A model generated the notes under the pieces. That model was given only the letters and a program-made list of their open reading frames with translations. It was not told the origin of the DNA and ran no database searches. 64,000 bases of DNA from RFXV01 sp038150465 (GTDB taxonomy: Bacteria > Bacteroidota > Bacteroidia > Flavobacteriales > Schleiferiaceae), in NCBI GenBank assembly GCA_038150465.1, contig JAYOTP010000005.1:1-64000 (forward strand). Reading direction: 5' to 3'. The translations under genes and the position numbers were made by a program. Below, one piece after another: positions 6,870-16,312 of this stretch (position 1 is its first letter; the number at the start of each line of letters is the position of its first letter).

Positions 6870-9083
6870 CTAGCGGATGCTGTCCCTTCCTTCCGACCAT
6901 TCAAATTTCAGTCCACCGCTGGGTGGAGGTTCGGATGCCGGTTCGTCTTTTTCACGCTGCCAGGGTTTTTGCTCCTTCCATTCCTGTTGAATGCCCGAGC
7001 GAAGTGCTTCCTTATCCAGAGCAACTTGAGGATCGCTTAGTTCCCCGGTTACCTTAAGGTAGATGCTCGGAACCTTTCGCTCCTGAACTTCCACCAGGAA
7101 CTCTGAGAGCTCCTGATCCATTTTTCGCTTTTTCTTGTTGACGACGCGGTGTGCAGGCAACTTGAAACGATAGTCGATGCGGTTGTTGAAGTCATGGGAA
7201 CCGGACATCTCCACTTCGATCGCATTGCTCTTCCACAGGCTCTTTTCGAGGCGTACCTGCTGCCCGGCGATGGACCATTTCTGTATATGCCGATCGATCC
7301 TCAGGCGACTGAGCTCATCGAGTTGCACATGATCTGCCAGTGCGTAGAGGGGCTGGAAATGGCTGAGTTCTGCCTCTAGTAATTCGGTGGACGCATCCAC
7401 AGTCAATTCGGCAAGTCGTGTCGACAGGTCGGCTTCCATGGGCAGGTGCAGATCAAAATTGGCATTCAGCCTTCCACTGAGTTGTTCGGAGGTGAGGGTG
7501 TTCTGTCCAAAGTTGGAGAAGGCCTTGAACAGAGCGTCTATGGAAACGCCAGTCAGTTGGCCATCGGTATTCATTGTCCAGCCATTGTCCGTGCGGCTAA
7601 AATTGCCCTTGGCTTTCAATTCTCCTCCAATGCCCTGCGCATAGAGCTGGTCGATACCGATCTCTTGATCTCGGAGCGAAAGATCCGCCCGTACGGCCTG
7701 AAGGACCAGTTCATCCGCACGCAGATGGTCTGCTTCCAGGGTCACCTGACCTCTGTACTCAGGCAACTCGAAATCGGATCCTCCGTCTTCTGAACCCGTC
7801 CATTCAAGCGATTGGGTGCGTATGCGCAGGTTCAATTCAGGTGGCGATGAAGCACTCCAGTTTCGAATGCGCCCATCGGCATAGAGTTCCTGCTCACCCA
7901 GGGTCATGAGCAGGTTGTCCAGCTCGATCTGTCCTTTTCGCCAGCTGACTTGTCCTTTTGTTCTCCGGACCTGCAGATCATCGCCACGCTGGAAACCGAA
8001 GTCGGCCAGATCCAGTTCCATCTCAAGTTCATTCTGCCAGTCCGGTCGATCGATCTTTCCTTTGAAGCGGGCACGGACGTCGGCCGTTCCGCTCCAATTC
8101 GTTCCCCACTCCACAGGCAGGGATCCATCCAGATCTGCAAGGGTCAAATGTCCTTTAGCCTCGATCTGGGCCTGTTCTCGTGAAATGTCCAGCCGACCTT
8201 CGATCTGNNNNNNNNNNNNNNNNNNNNNNNNNNNNNNNNNNNNNNNNNNNNNNNNNNNNNNNNNNNNNNNNNNNNNNNNNNNNNNNNNNNNNNNNNNNNN
8301 NNNNNNNTGCAATTCGATCGGGCTTTGTGCGATCCATTGGCCGATCTCTGAAATGTCTGCCCGCAGTCCGATCGCGTTGTCTTCTTCCCGAAAGTTCAGT
8401 TCAAATGCATCTCCAAGGCTCACGATCTCCGCTGACCAGTGGGGCAGGCTGAGGTGCAGAAGAACTTCTGTTCTGGGCAGCTGCCATTCCTGATCTTCCC
8501 GGGCCCAATGTGCGCGCAGCAGGGAAGAAGAAAGTTCGGACCGGCCAGGATCGGTCGGGAACCAGTCTGCGGCCGATACATAAGCCGTGCTGCGGCTCTT
8601 TTGAGCCTGGTCGTCATAACGGATGTAACAATCGCGCAGCGAAAGCTGATCGAGCTGAATGCCTGCGTTTTCATCCGAATCCCTGTTCGGAATGAACTCC
8701 TGAAAGTTCCAGTGTCCTCCATTGAATTCTTTGATGTGGCTTCTTCCATGCGCCACATGCACTCCATTGATCCGGTAGTCGCCCCGGATCCAGTTCTTCA
8801 CTGAGGTTGCGATGTATACGGATCTTGCAGACAAAAGACTGTCGCCTTGCGAATCGAGGGCCACAACCTCTTCCATCAGCAGGCTCACCGAAGGGAATTG
8901 CCGCAGGCTCAAACCAATTTTCTGGACTTCAACAGGTCGTTCCAGTTCTGTGTTGATCCGCTCGACAAGTGCATCCAGAAGCTGGTCGCGTTGCCACCAG
9001 GCGTAGGCCGAAAGACCTGCGAAGAGAAGGATCGCTGTCAGCAGAACGATGCCCAAGGTCCGTATGATCTTTCTGCTGCTCAT
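6870..9083 (-). CDS. AsmA-like envelope protein (interrupted by an assembly gap)
   Basis: About 737 residues if the 100-N gap is taken at face value. The N-terminus has one membrane helix (about residues 8-28, LGIVLLTAILLFAGLSAYAW) followed by the AsmA-type start: LLDALVERINTELERPVEV and FPSVSLLMEEV, and further on repeated beta-rich segments such as LRADELVLQAVRADLSL and YADGRIRNWS. AsmA-family proteins form long beta-groove structures involved in lipid traffic or outer-membrane assembly; the exact role here is inferred. It is the last gene of the LD-carboxypeptidase/yraN/rluB operon, 11 bases after rluB. Both sides of the gap read in the same frame, but the true length across it is unknown. 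Confidence 0.8.
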   Translation of the reverse strand: MSSRKIIRTLGIVLLTAILLFAGLSAYAWWQRDQLLDALVERINTELERPVEVQKIGLSLRQFPSVSLLMEEVVALDSQGDSLLSARSVYIATSVKNWIRGDYRINGVHVAHGRSHIKEFNGGHWNFQEFIPNRDSDENAGIQLDQLSLRDCYIRYDDQAQKSRSTAYVSAADWFPTDPGRSELSSSLLRAHWAREDQEWQLPRTEVLLHLSLPHWSAEIVSLGDAFELNFREEDNAIGLRADISEIGQWIAQSPIELXXXXXXXXXXXXXXXXXXXXXXXXXXXXXXXXXXQIEGRLDISREQAQIEAKGHLTLADLDGSLPVEWGTNWSGTADVRARFKGKIDRPDWQNELEMELDLADFGFQRGDDLQVRRTKGQVSWRKGQIELDNLLMTLGEQELYADGRIRNWSASSPPELNLRIRTQSLEWTGSEDGGSDFELPEYRGQVTLEADHLRADELVLQAVRADLSLRDQEIGIDQLYAQGIGGELKAKGNFSRTDNGWTMNTDGQLTGVSIDALFKAFSNFGQNTLTSEQLSGRLNANFDLHLPMEADLSTRLAELTVDASTELLEAELSHFQPLYALADHVQLDELSRLRIDRHIQKWSIAGQQVRLEKSLWKSNAIEVEMSGSHDFNNRIDYRFKLPAHRVVNKKKRKMDQELSEFLVEVQERKVPSIYLKVTGELSDPQVALDKEALRSGIQQEWKEQKPWQREKDEPASEPPPSGGLKFEWSEGRDSIR
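8208..8307. other. Assembly gap of 100 N
   Basis: An exact run of 100 N, the usual placeholder for a scaffold gap of unknown length. It lies inside the AsmA-like gene, between residues PIEL on the amino-terminal side and QIEGRLD on the carboxy-terminal side. Confidence 1.
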
Positions 9084-9094
9084 GTAGGGTCGGA

Positions 9095-10225
9095 TCAGCT
9101 GCGCATGCGCAGGAAATCAACTTCTTTACTGCTTAAGAAACGCCACTGTCCGCGGCTTAGTCTTTTTTTCGTCAGACCGGAGAAGGATACCCGATCCAGC
9201 TTCACCACTTCGTACCCAAGGTGCTCGAAGATCCTGCGGACGATCCGGTTCCGGCCCACGTGCAACTCGATGCCGATATGCTTTCGGTCCTTGTCTTCCA
9301 CATAGGCGATCTGGTCTACTGATACGGGGCCGTCTTCGAGTTCGAGTCCATCCTCGATCTTGGCAAGATCTGCCTTGGCGAGGGCTTTGCTGAGGACCAC
9401 ATCGTAGATCTTTTGTGCGCCATTGGACGGATGCAGGAGTTTGTCGGCCAGCTCTCCGTCATTGGTGAACATCAGCACCCCGGTGGTCTGTCGGTCCAGT
9501 CGGCCTACGGGATAGATCCGTTCCTTGCATGCCCCTGAAACGAGCTCCATGACCGTCTTGCGTGCTTTGGGATCGTCGGTTGTCGTGATGAAGCCCTTGG
9601 GTTTATTCAGGAGCAGATACACTTTCTTCTCGGATCGGACGATCGCATCGTTGTAGCGAACTTCATCGCCCGGCCCCACCTTGTGGCCCATCTCGGTCAC
9701 CACTTTTCCATTCACCTTCACCAGACCCGCCTGGATCAGGGTGTCGGCTTCCCTTCTCGAACTGATTCCGGCATGCGCAAGGAATTTGTTCAGACGGGTG
9801 TGTTCCGTTTTTACCGAACGATCGCCGCGTCCTGCTGTTCGAGGATTCCTGCGCTCCAGGGGGCGGTTGCGTTGTTCCGGGCGTTGCCTGCCTCCAGCCG
9901 GTCTCTCCGGTCCTCTTCTGCTGTCATCGCGCCGGCCTGTTTGGCGATCGGTTGACCTTGATTTCGGACGATAACTGCGTTCCTCTGAACGATCCGGCCT
10001 GCTTGTTCTCTCTTCTCGTCTTGGCTCATTCTCCGAAGCTGATCGGCCTTCTGAGCGCTTTCGATCGAATGGCCTTTCGTCCGTCCTTCTCCGGTCCGCT
10101 CTTTTGTCTGGTCCTTGATTTCGTCCGGTTTTTTGTCCTCCGCCGGTTCTTCCACGAGGGGAGGCATCCTTTCTGCCCGGTCCTTCTCTGCGGCCGTTTC
10201 GACCACCACCTTGTTTTCTTTCCAT
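9095..10225 (-). CDS. rluB: 23S rRNA pseudouridine synthase with long Arg-rich N-terminus
   Basis: 376 residues. Residues 1 to about 138 are low complexity, dominated by Arg, Gly, Asp, Glu and Pro, and are almost certainly disordered and RNA-binding. An S4 domain follows (TRLNKFLAHAGISSRREAD), then the RsuA/RluB catalytic domain with GRLDRQTTGVL, in which D244 is the catalytic Asp, and KRLSRGQWRFL near the end. It modifies U in 23S rRNA helix 89 if it acts like RluB, though RluE/F relatives cannot be excluded. The ATG at 10225 is chosen because the reading frame further upstream overlaps yraN. It lies 25 bases after yraN. Confidence 0.9.
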   Translation of the reverse strand: MERKQGGGRNGRREGPGRKDASPRGRTGGGQKTGRNQGPDKRADRRRTDERPFDRKRSEGRSASENEPRREERTSRPDRSEERSYRPKSRSTDRQTGRRDDSRRGPERPAGGRQRPEQRNRPLERRNPRTAGRGDRSVKTEHTRLNKFLAHAGISSRREADTLIQAGLVKVNGKVVTEMGHKVGPGDEVRYNDAIVRSEKKVYLLLNKPKGFITTTDDPKARKTVMELVSGACKERIYPVGRLDRQTTGVLMFTNDGELADKLLHPSNGAQKIYDVVLSKALAKADLAKIEDGLELEDGPVSVDQIAYVEDKDRKHIGIELHVGRNRIVRRIFEHLGYEVVKLDRVSFSGLTKKRLSRGQWRFLSSKEVDFLRMRS

Positions 10226-10250
10226 CGGGGGCAAAGGTATTGGAGATGAA

Positions 10251-10616
10251 TCATTGCCCGTCCGTGTGGGGAAGCACGAAATTCCTTGTGTGTTGCAGGC
10301 AAGGGCGACGGCTTGGAACCACACAGACCAGATCGAATCGGACCTCGGCTTCCGGGTCGGGACAGGAGGCCAGGTAAGCTTCGGCGCCCTTTTCCAGATT
10401 CCGGCATTGCGCCTCACGGAGCCATATACCCATGGGTCCTAATGCGCCTCTTCGCGTCTTGACTTCAACAAATACCAGGGTGTTGGCGCAGCGGACGATG
10501 AGATCGATCTCAAATTTCCTGTACCGCCAGTTGCGCTCCAAAATGGCAAAGCCTCTGGCAGCGAAGTATTCCTCGGCGCAGTCCTCGCCGAGCGTCCCAA
10601 GCTCTTTCCGGGTCAA
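10251..10616 (-). CDS. yraN: YraN/UPF0102 family putative nuclease
   Basis: 121 residues with the UPF0102 pattern: LGTLGEDCAEEYFAARGFAI, then RNWRYRKFEIDLI, in which E and D match the metal ligands of a PD-(D/E)XK-like Holliday-junction-resolvase fold, then LVFVEVKTRR, the E-x-K motif. Biochemical function is uncertain in the family. The best start is TTG (10616-10614), which overlaps the TGA of the LD-carboxypeptidase as TTGA. An ATG nine codons upstream (10643) would overlap that gene by 31 bases. The gene sits in an operon between LD-carboxypeptidase and rluB. Confidence 0.85.
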   Translation of the reverse strand: MTRKELGTLGEDCAEEYFAARGFAILERNWRYRKFEIDLIVRCANTLVFVEVKTRRGALGPMGIWLREAQCRNLEKGAEAYLASCPDPEAEVRFDLVCVVPSRRPCLQHTRNFVLPHTDGQ

Positions 10617-11512
10617 TGGTAGGAAAGCTTCCAGTGTCCGCACTCGTGTTCCAGCCGCACCTTGCCTCCTAGGAGCAAAGGACGGTTGTCGCGGATGTGT
10701 CCGGCAGGCAAGCCAAAGGCCACTGGAATGTTGAGGGGCGCGAACCGATCGCGAATGATCTGTTCTGCTGTCCAGCCAAAGGGACGATCGTGGTCGTTCA
10801 TATCGGTCAAGCCTCCGATCACAACGCCTTTCAATCCGGCAAAAAGACCGGAACGGCTCATGCCTCGGAGCATGCGGTCGATGTGGTAGAGGTACTCATC
10901 GATCTCCTCAATAAAGAGAACAGCACCCTGCATATCGGGCAGATCGGCACTTCCAAGCAAACTGTACAGCACACTGAGGTTGCCCCCTTTCAGGATCCCT
11001 TCGGCAGTTCCGACCAGGTCATTCTCGCTGCCTGCCCATTCTTGGTCGATGTTTTCACCTTTCAAGGCTAGGAACGTCTGTTCCCGCGCCTCAGGTGAGC
11101 AAGAAGGAAGATCCACGGGCATGGGGCAGTGCAGGCTTTGGATATTCAGTTGCTGAGCTCTTCCGTGCAAAATGGTGATGTCGCTGTAGCCGCAGATCCA
11201 TTTGGGTGTCGCTTTGAGAAGCGCATCGTCGATGCCATCCACCATACGCACGCTGCCATAGCCTCCTCGAACAGAGAAAACAGCCTTGATCTCTTCATCC
11301 GCCAGCATCCGGTTGAAGGCTGCGCTCCGTGAAGCATCATCTCCGCCAAATTGATGGAAGGGGCGGTCCGCGTATTCATCCACACGAACCCTGAATCCTG
11401 CTGTCACAAAAAGTTTTCTTGCCTCTTCAATGCGTTCTGTCTCCAGGAAGCGCGCCGTGGCCACAAAACCAATGAGATCGCCAGGACGAAGAAACGGAGG
11501 TGTGCGGATCAT
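10613..11512 (-). CDS. LD-carboxypeptidase (muramoyltetrapeptide carboxypeptidase, S66)
   Basis: 299 residues, the usual length of peptidase family S66. It cuts the L,D bond before the terminal D-Ala of murein tetrapeptides during cell wall recycling. Signatures seen: the opening LRPGDLIGFVATA, the SVRGGYGSVRM segment, the nucleophile region ICGYSDITIL (S110), the Glu segment LFIEEIDEYLYHIDRML and the C-terminal GLPAGHIRDNRP with the catalytic His. No signal peptide, so it is cytoplasmic as expected for recycling. It leads an operon of four genes on the minus strand, and its TGA overlaps the TTG start of yraN. Confidence 0.93.
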   Translation of the reverse strand: MIRTPPFLRPGDLIGFVATARFLETERIEEARKLFVTAGFRVRVDEYADRPFHQFGGDDASRSAAFNRMLADEEIKAVFSVRGGYGSVRMVDGIDDALLKATPKWICGYSDITILHGRAQQLNIQSLHCPMPVDLPSCSPEAREQTFLALKGENIDQEWAGSENDLVGTAEGILKGGNLSVLYSLLGSADLPDMQGAVLFIEEIDEYLYHIDRMLRGMSRSGLFAGLKGVVIGGLTDMNDHDRPFGWTAEQIIRDRFAPLNIPVAFGLPAGHIRDNRPLLLGGKVRLEHECGHWKLSYH

Positions 11513-11630
11513 GAATTGAAATTACGGGCCAGCCTTTGATCTGGAAGGGCTTAAGCATCCATTGTCCGTATGCGTTATCCACAATCCAAGCGGTCGCCCC
11601 ATGGTTTCTGAAAACTCCTGCAGCCGGTCC

Positions 11631-11660
11631 TTTGGCGCTTGCATGGTCCACGTACCTTTG
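11631..11660 (+). promoter_or_regulatory. Predicted promoter of metG
   Basis: TTTG (11631-11634), 18 bases, then TACCTTTG (11653-11660): a full match to the Bacteroidota -33/-7 consensus, the best in the window. Transcription would begin near 11667, leaving a leader of about 14 bases before the ATG at 11681. Confidence 0.7.
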
Positions 11661-11680
11661 GTGCTCATTCCGATCCACTC

Positions 11681-13717
11681 ATGAGCAAGCGTCATCTGGT
11701 CACGGCAGCACTGCCCTACGCCAACGGCCCCGTGCACATCGGGCACATTGCGGGCTGTTATCTTCCGGCGGATATCTACGTTCGTTTTCTCCGCCAGATG
11801 GGGGAGGATGTTCGCTTTATCTGCGGTTCTGACGAACACGGTATGGCCATCACCATGCGTGCGCGAAAGGAAGGCGTGGAGCCTCGGGCGATCGTAGATC
11901 GCTACCACAATATGATGAAGGGGTCTTTCGAAGAATTCGGTATCTCCTTCGATATCTACAGCCGCACCTCTTCTGAAGATCACCACAAGACGGCGCAGGA
12001 CTTTTTCCTGAAGCTGCACGAGCAAGGCGTTTTTCAGGAGAAGGAGACCGATCAGTACTACGATCCGGAGGCGCGTCAATTCCTGGCCGATCGGTACATC
12101 ATGGGAACTTGTCCGGCATGCGGGCATACAGAGGCCTATGGCGATCAGTGCGAAAATTGTGGCCGCAGTCTCAGCCCAACAGAACTAAAGGACCCGCGTT
12201 CCACCCTGAGCGGATCGGCGCCCGTGCTGAAAAAGACCACGAACTGGTTTCTGCCTCTCGATGAGATGGCAGACGGCATACGGTCATTCCTCGATCAGCA
12301 CAAAGACTGGAAGCCCAATGTCCACGGCCAATGCATGAGCTGGCTGGATGCGGGTGATGGGCTGCAGCCCCGCAGCATGACACGCGATCTGGACTGGGGC
12401 ATCCGTGTGCCCGTGAAAGGAGGAGAGGACAAGGTGCTCTACGTCTGGTTCGATGCCCCGATCGGCTACATTTCAGCCAGTAAAGAATTGATGCCCGATC
12501 AGTGGCGCTCCTATTGGCAGGATCCAGATTCCCGCCTGGTGCATTTCATTGGCAAGGACAACATCGTTTTCCATTGCATCGTCTTCCCGGCCATGCTCAT
12601 GGCGCATGGATCGTACAACCTGCCCGAGGCGGTTCCGGCCAACGAGTTCCTGAACCTCGAAGGCCAAAAGATCAGCACCTCCCGCAATTGGGCGGTCTGG
12701 TTGCACGAATACCTCGAAGATTTCCCCGGAAAGCAGGATGTCTTGCGCTATGTGCTCTGTGCAACAGCGCCTGAGACCAAGGACAACGACTTCACCTGGA
12801 AGGATTTCCAGCAGCGCAACAACAGTGAACTGGTGGCCATTCTCGGAAATTTCTTGAATCGGGTCTTCGTCCTCAACGACAAATACTACGGAGGGCAATT
12901 GCCAAATATGGATGGGTCTTCGGATTCTGAACAAGTAGCCTGGGCAGAATTCATGGCGCATGCCGACCGCATGGAGGCATCCATAGGCGCATACCGCTTC
13001 CGCGAGGCGCTCGGGGAATTCATGGGATTGGCACGGACGGGCAATAAGTATCTGGCAGAGCAGGAGCCGTGGAAGAAGATCAAGACGGATCCTGAACGGG
13101 CCGCCGTGATCCTGGCGCTGGCCGCCAGGATGGCTGCCTTCATCGGACAGGCAGCCGAGGCCTTCCTGCCCTTCACGGCGGCCCGCATCCGCAAAGCATT
13201 TGGAATGGACCTGATGGGCTGGGAGGAGCTCAAGAAGATCGATCCGGCCAGATGGCTCGAAGGTGTGTCGGCCGAAAATCCCGGTCTCTTGTTCGATAAA
13301 ATAGAAGACGAAAAAATGGATGAGCAAAGAGCACGGTTGACGCAGTCGGAGGCCGAACAGTCCACCGTACCGGCCGTGGACCCGCAAAAAGAAATAGTTG
13401 ATTTCGAGTCCTTTCAGAGGATGGACATACGCGTGGCTCAGATCCTTTCAGCCGAGCGGGTGCCAAAGACCGATAAGCTCCTGAAGTTCGAGGTGGATAC
13501 CGGTTTGGACCGTCGGACGGTGGTTTCGGGCATCGCCGAATTCTTCGACCCAAAAGATCTGGTCGGAAAGCGCGTACCCATCCTGATGAATCTCGCACCG
13601 CGAAAGATCCGGGGCATCGAGTCTGAAGGCATGCTGCTCTTTGGGGAAGACAGCGAGGGAAGCCTCAAGTGGGTCGAGCCCGATGCGGAGCTGCCCGCAG
13701 GATCCTCAATCGGCTGA
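11681..13717 (+). CDS. metG: Methionyl-tRNA synthetase with C-terminal tRNA-binding domain
   Basis: 678 residues. The class I catalytic core shows the HIGH motif (NGPVHIGHIAG, residues 19-22) and a KMSKS variant, KISTS, near residue 330. A zinc knuckle with four Cys, CPACGHTEAYGDQCENC, lies near residues 144-161. The last 105 residues (from about 573, VDFESFQRMDIRVAQIL) are an EMAP/Arc1p-type tRNA-binding domain that also allows dimerisation. It charges tRNA-Met for initiation and elongation. The start at 11681 follows the promoter and matches the family; an in-frame ATG at 11639 lies upstream of the predicted -7 element. Its end overlaps the convergent S9 peptidase by 12 bases. Confidence 0.97.
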   Translation: MSKRHLVTAALPYANGPVHIGHIAGCYLPADIYVRFLRQMGEDVRFICGSDEHGMAITMRARKEGVEPRAIVDRYHNMMKGSFEEFGISFDIYSRTSSEDHHKTAQDFFLKLHEQGVFQEKETDQYYDPEARQFLADRYIMGTCPACGHTEAYGDQCENCGRSLSPTELKDPRSTLSGSAPVLKKTTNWFLPLDEMADGIRSFLDQHKDWKPNVHGQCMSWLDAGDGLQPRSMTRDLDWGIRVPVKGGEDKVLYVWFDAPIGYISASKELMPDQWRSYWQDPDSRLVHFIGKDNIVFHCIVFPAMLMAHGSYNLPEAVPANEFLNLEGQKISTSRNWAVWLHEYLEDFPGKQDVLRYVLCATAPETKDNDFTWKDFQQRNNSELVAILGNFLNRVFVLNDKYYGGQLPNMDGSSDSEQVAWAEFMAHADRMEASIGAYRFREALGEFMGLARTGNKYLAEQEPWKKIKTDPERAAVILALAARMAAFIGQAAEAFLPFTAARIRKAFGMDLMGWEELKKIDPARWLEGVSAENPGLLFDKIEDEKMDEQRARLTQSEAEQSTVPAVDPQKEIVDFESFQRMDIRVAQILSAERVPKTDKLLKFEVDTGLDRRTVVSGIAEFFDPKDLVGKRVPILMNLAPRKIRGIESEGMLLFGEDSEGSLKWVEPDAELPAGSSIG

Positions 13718-16138
13718 CGGCCGGTTCTTCACATATTTCTCCAGCCACTGATCCTGCTCCCAGAGCAGGTGCAAAATGCTCTCCCGGGCACTGTAGCCAT
13801 GGCTCTCTTTGGGCAGCATCACCAGGCGTGCAGTCGCTCCCAGGCCTTTGAGGGCATTGAAGTAACGCTCGCTCTGCAGTGGATAGGTTCCGGAATTGTT
13901 GTCTGCCTCTCCGTGCACAAGCAGCAGCGGGGTCTTCATCTTGTCGGCATGCATGAACGGACTCATGGTGTAGTAGATCTCCGGTGCCTCCCAGTAACTC
14001 CTCTGCTCTGACTGGAACCCAAAGGGCGTGAGCGTCCGGTTGTAGGCGCCGCTGCGGGCGATCCCGGCTGCGAACAGATCCGAATGACTCAACAGGTTCG
14101 CCACCATGAATGCGCCATAGCTGTGGCCACCGACAGCCACGCGCTTGGGATCCACCAGACCGCGCTGATCGAGCGCATCGATGGCGGCCTGTGCATTGGC
14201 CACAAGCTGTGTGCGGAACGAGTCGTTGGGTTCCTCATCGCCTTCCCCGATGATCGGAAAGGAGGCGTCGTCCAGGACGACATATCCACGGGTGACCCAG
14301 TAGACCGGAGAGCCCCAGAAGGGATAGACGAATTCGTTGGGATTCTGTGTGTTCTGTCCCGCGCTGCTCTTGTCCTTGTATTCTCTTGGATAGGCCCACA
14401 GGATCATCGGATAGCGCTTGCCCTCCTCGTAATCCAGCGGGAGGTAGAGCGTGCCGTTCAGATCGAGTCCGTCGGAGCGTTTGTAGTCGATCACTTCCTT
14501 CTGCACATTGGCGATCCGCTCAAATGGATTCTTGAAATCCGTCATCTGTTCCATGCGCCCCGTCTTCAGCTTGCGGACGAAATAGTTTGGATAATCACTT
14601 TTCGATTCAATGCGGACGAGCAGTTCGTCTTCGTCCACATAGAGGTCGCGAATGTCTTCGATGCGATCCGTGTAGGTCGAGCGGTAGAGATCCCTTGTCT
14701 TTTTGGATTTGATGTCCATCTCGCGAACAAAGGGGAACTGACCTTCTTCGCTGAATCCGTCACCGATCTGGAAGAGCTTTCCATCGCGCATGGCAAGAAC
14801 ACCGTAGCCCGGATAGCGGCCTTCTTCGGTAACGAATCTGCCCGGGTCACTGTACTGATCCTGGTAATTCCTGTCGTACACGATCTCAGGCTTGATATCG
14901 GGCCGGGAGGGATTGAAGAAATAGGTCTTGGTATTGCGTGTGTCCCACCAGTAGTCGTAGGCTACGGCAAACTCATCAGAGCCCCATACGCCGCCGCTGA
15001 AGCGGTTGATGCTCTTGAATATGGAGCGGCCCTCGCCATCAAAGGGCGCCTCCAGCAAAAAGACTTCATCCCTGTGGGCCACCTCCTTCGCAGGGTCGCC
15101 ATCGTCCAGAGCGACCGTGTACACCAAGCTGTGTGGTTTGTCTGATCGCCAGTTCATGTTTCTTCGGCCCTTTCTTACGGACATGAAGCCCTTGGGCATG
15201 ACTTCCATCAGTGGCACATCCATGACCACGGAAACCAGTTCGCCCTTTTTGGTGTAGACCGCAGAGCGGCTGGGGAAACGACCGTATGGAACGATGTAAC
15301 TGAACGGCCGGTGAATGCTGGTGACCATGACATATTCCCCATCTGGAGAGAAGGAGATGCCGCCGTACATGGCCAGTGGCAGAAAAGGCTTTTGCCCGCC
15401 CTTGAGATCGACCTGTATCAGTTCGCTGCCTGCAAGCAGTTCAAAGTTGTACTCGTCGTCAGGGGTCTTCAACAGGTCCTGATAGGTTCTGTTCTGTGCC
15501 TTCTGTCCGGCATTCTCTGAAACGATCGGTCCTGTGGGAACGGATTCTTCGGTATCGATCAGGTCTTTGCGGTCGGTGTCGAGGATCTTGACCAAAAGCG
15601 ACTTACCGTCGTTGAACCAGCGCAGTACACTGCCCATATTGGCATTGAGAACGGGTCCGAGCAAACGGCTCGCGCGGGCTTTTTTCAGGTCGAGATACCA
15701 GAGTTCTGTTCCTTCTGAGGTGGTGTGTGTAAAGGCGATCTTCGATTCATCCGGCGACCAGCTCAGATTGGCGATCCGGGCTTCATCGGGCAAGCCACTG
15801 ACCGCTCGGGCTTCTTCATCCTTGCCCACCTTCATCACCTTCATTCCGGTGTAGAATCGGGTTCTGCTTCCGATGTTGGTCTTGGGGTTGATGCGCAAGC
15901 CGCCGAGCCGCATCTCCTCTTCACTGAGTTCGGCAATGCTCTTGTAGGCCTTGCGGTAGACAAAGACCATGTATTCCCGGTCTTCTGTGATCAGTGTGAT
16001 CGGTGCGAGGTCCACATCTACGAGTTCGAGAATGTCCTGCGGGGGTACCTGATAGTTCAGGTCTTCTTGTGCATAGGCGTCTAACCACACGATAAGAGAG
16101 CTTAAAAAGGTGAGTAGGAGGGAGAGTGGGCGGATCAT
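13706..16138 (-). CDS. Secreted S9-family serine peptidase (prolyl oligopeptidase/glutamyl endopeptidase type)
   Basis: 810 residues. A signal peptide (residues 1 to about 23, ending AYAQ) directs export, probably to the periplasm. The N-terminal 520 residues form the beta-propeller with repeats such as SWSPDESKIAFTH and SFSPDGEYVMVTS. The C-terminal alpha/beta-hydrolase domain carries the catalytic triad: Ser673 in GGHSYGAF, Asp in HGEADNNSG and His in KESHGYSA. The overall layout resembles the glutamyl endopeptidase branch (S9D) known from bacteria and plastids, but dipeptidyl or acylaminoacyl specificity cannot be excluded. It is convergent with metG and divergent from purL. Confidence 0.9.
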   Translation of the reverse strand: MIRPLSLLLTFLSSLIVWLDAYAQEDLNYQVPPQDILELVDVDLAPITLITEDREYMVFVYRKAYKSIAELSEEEMRLGGLRINPKTNIGSRTRFYTGMKVMKVGKDEEARAVSGLPDEARIANLSWSPDESKIAFTHTTSEGTELWYLDLKKARASRLLGPVLNANMGSVLRWFNDGKSLLVKILDTDRKDLIDTEESVPTGPIVSENAGQKAQNRTYQDLLKTPDDEYNFELLAGSELIQVDLKGGQKPFLPLAMYGGISFSPDGEYVMVTSIHRPFSYIVPYGRFPSRSAVYTKKGELVSVVMDVPLMEVMPKGFMSVRKGRRNMNWRSDKPHSLVYTVALDDGDPAKEVAHRDEVFLLEAPFDGEGRSIFKSINRFSGGVWGSDEFAVAYDYWWDTRNTKTYFFNPSRPDIKPEIVYDRNYQDQYSDPGRFVTEEGRYPGYGVLAMRDGKLFQIGDGFSEEGQFPFVREMDIKSKKTRDLYRSTYTDRIEDIRDLYVDEDELLVRIESKSDYPNYFVRKLKTGRMEQMTDFKNPFERIANVQKEVIDYKRSDGLDLNGTLYLPLDYEEGKRYPMILWAYPREYKDKSSAGQNTQNPNEFVYPFWGSPVYWVTRGYVVLDDASFPIIGEGDEEPNDSFRTQLVANAQAAIDALDQRGLVDPKRVAVGGHSYGAFMVANLLSHSDLFAAGIARSGAYNRTLTPFGFQSEQRSYWEAPEIYYTMSPFMHADKMKTPLLLVHGEADNNSGTYPLQSERYFNALKGLGATARLVMLPKESHGYSARESILHLLWEQDQWLEKYVKNRPSAD

Positions 16139-16284
16139 GATCTTGATGGATTGAGAGGGAAAATTAATCGACAGAGGTGAATGCAGAACCTCCTTTATCA
16201 GGATATCTCGCCTAAAGGCCTAAAATGTCAGAATCATGTGGATGACGTTTGTTCCAGCATGCACGCTGCACGCTCTGCTCCCAT

Positions 16285-16292
16285 TAACTTTG
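16285..16292 (+). promoter_or_regulatory. Predicted -7 element of purL
   Basis: TAACTTTG, a perfect TAnnTTTG match, 20 bases before the ATG at 16313. A -33 TTTG at the right distance is not seen. It argues for the start at 16313 rather than the in-frame ATG at 16181, which lies upstream of this element. Confidence 0.5.
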
Positions 16293-16312
16293 GCCTCTAT
16301 GCTGAATCATAT

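Noticed and set aside
11427..11678. Minus-strand frame of 83 codons between LD-carboxypeptidase and metG
   Set aside because: It overlaps the start of the carboxypeptidase gene and the metG promoter, and its composition looks non-coding.
14084..15145. Long plus-strand open frame (353 codons) opposite the S9 peptidase
   Set aside because: It lies wholly inside a well-supported gene, shows no family motif, and long antisense frames are expected from this codon bias. The same holds for 2227-3174, 4060-5019, 12473-13387 and 17534-18286.
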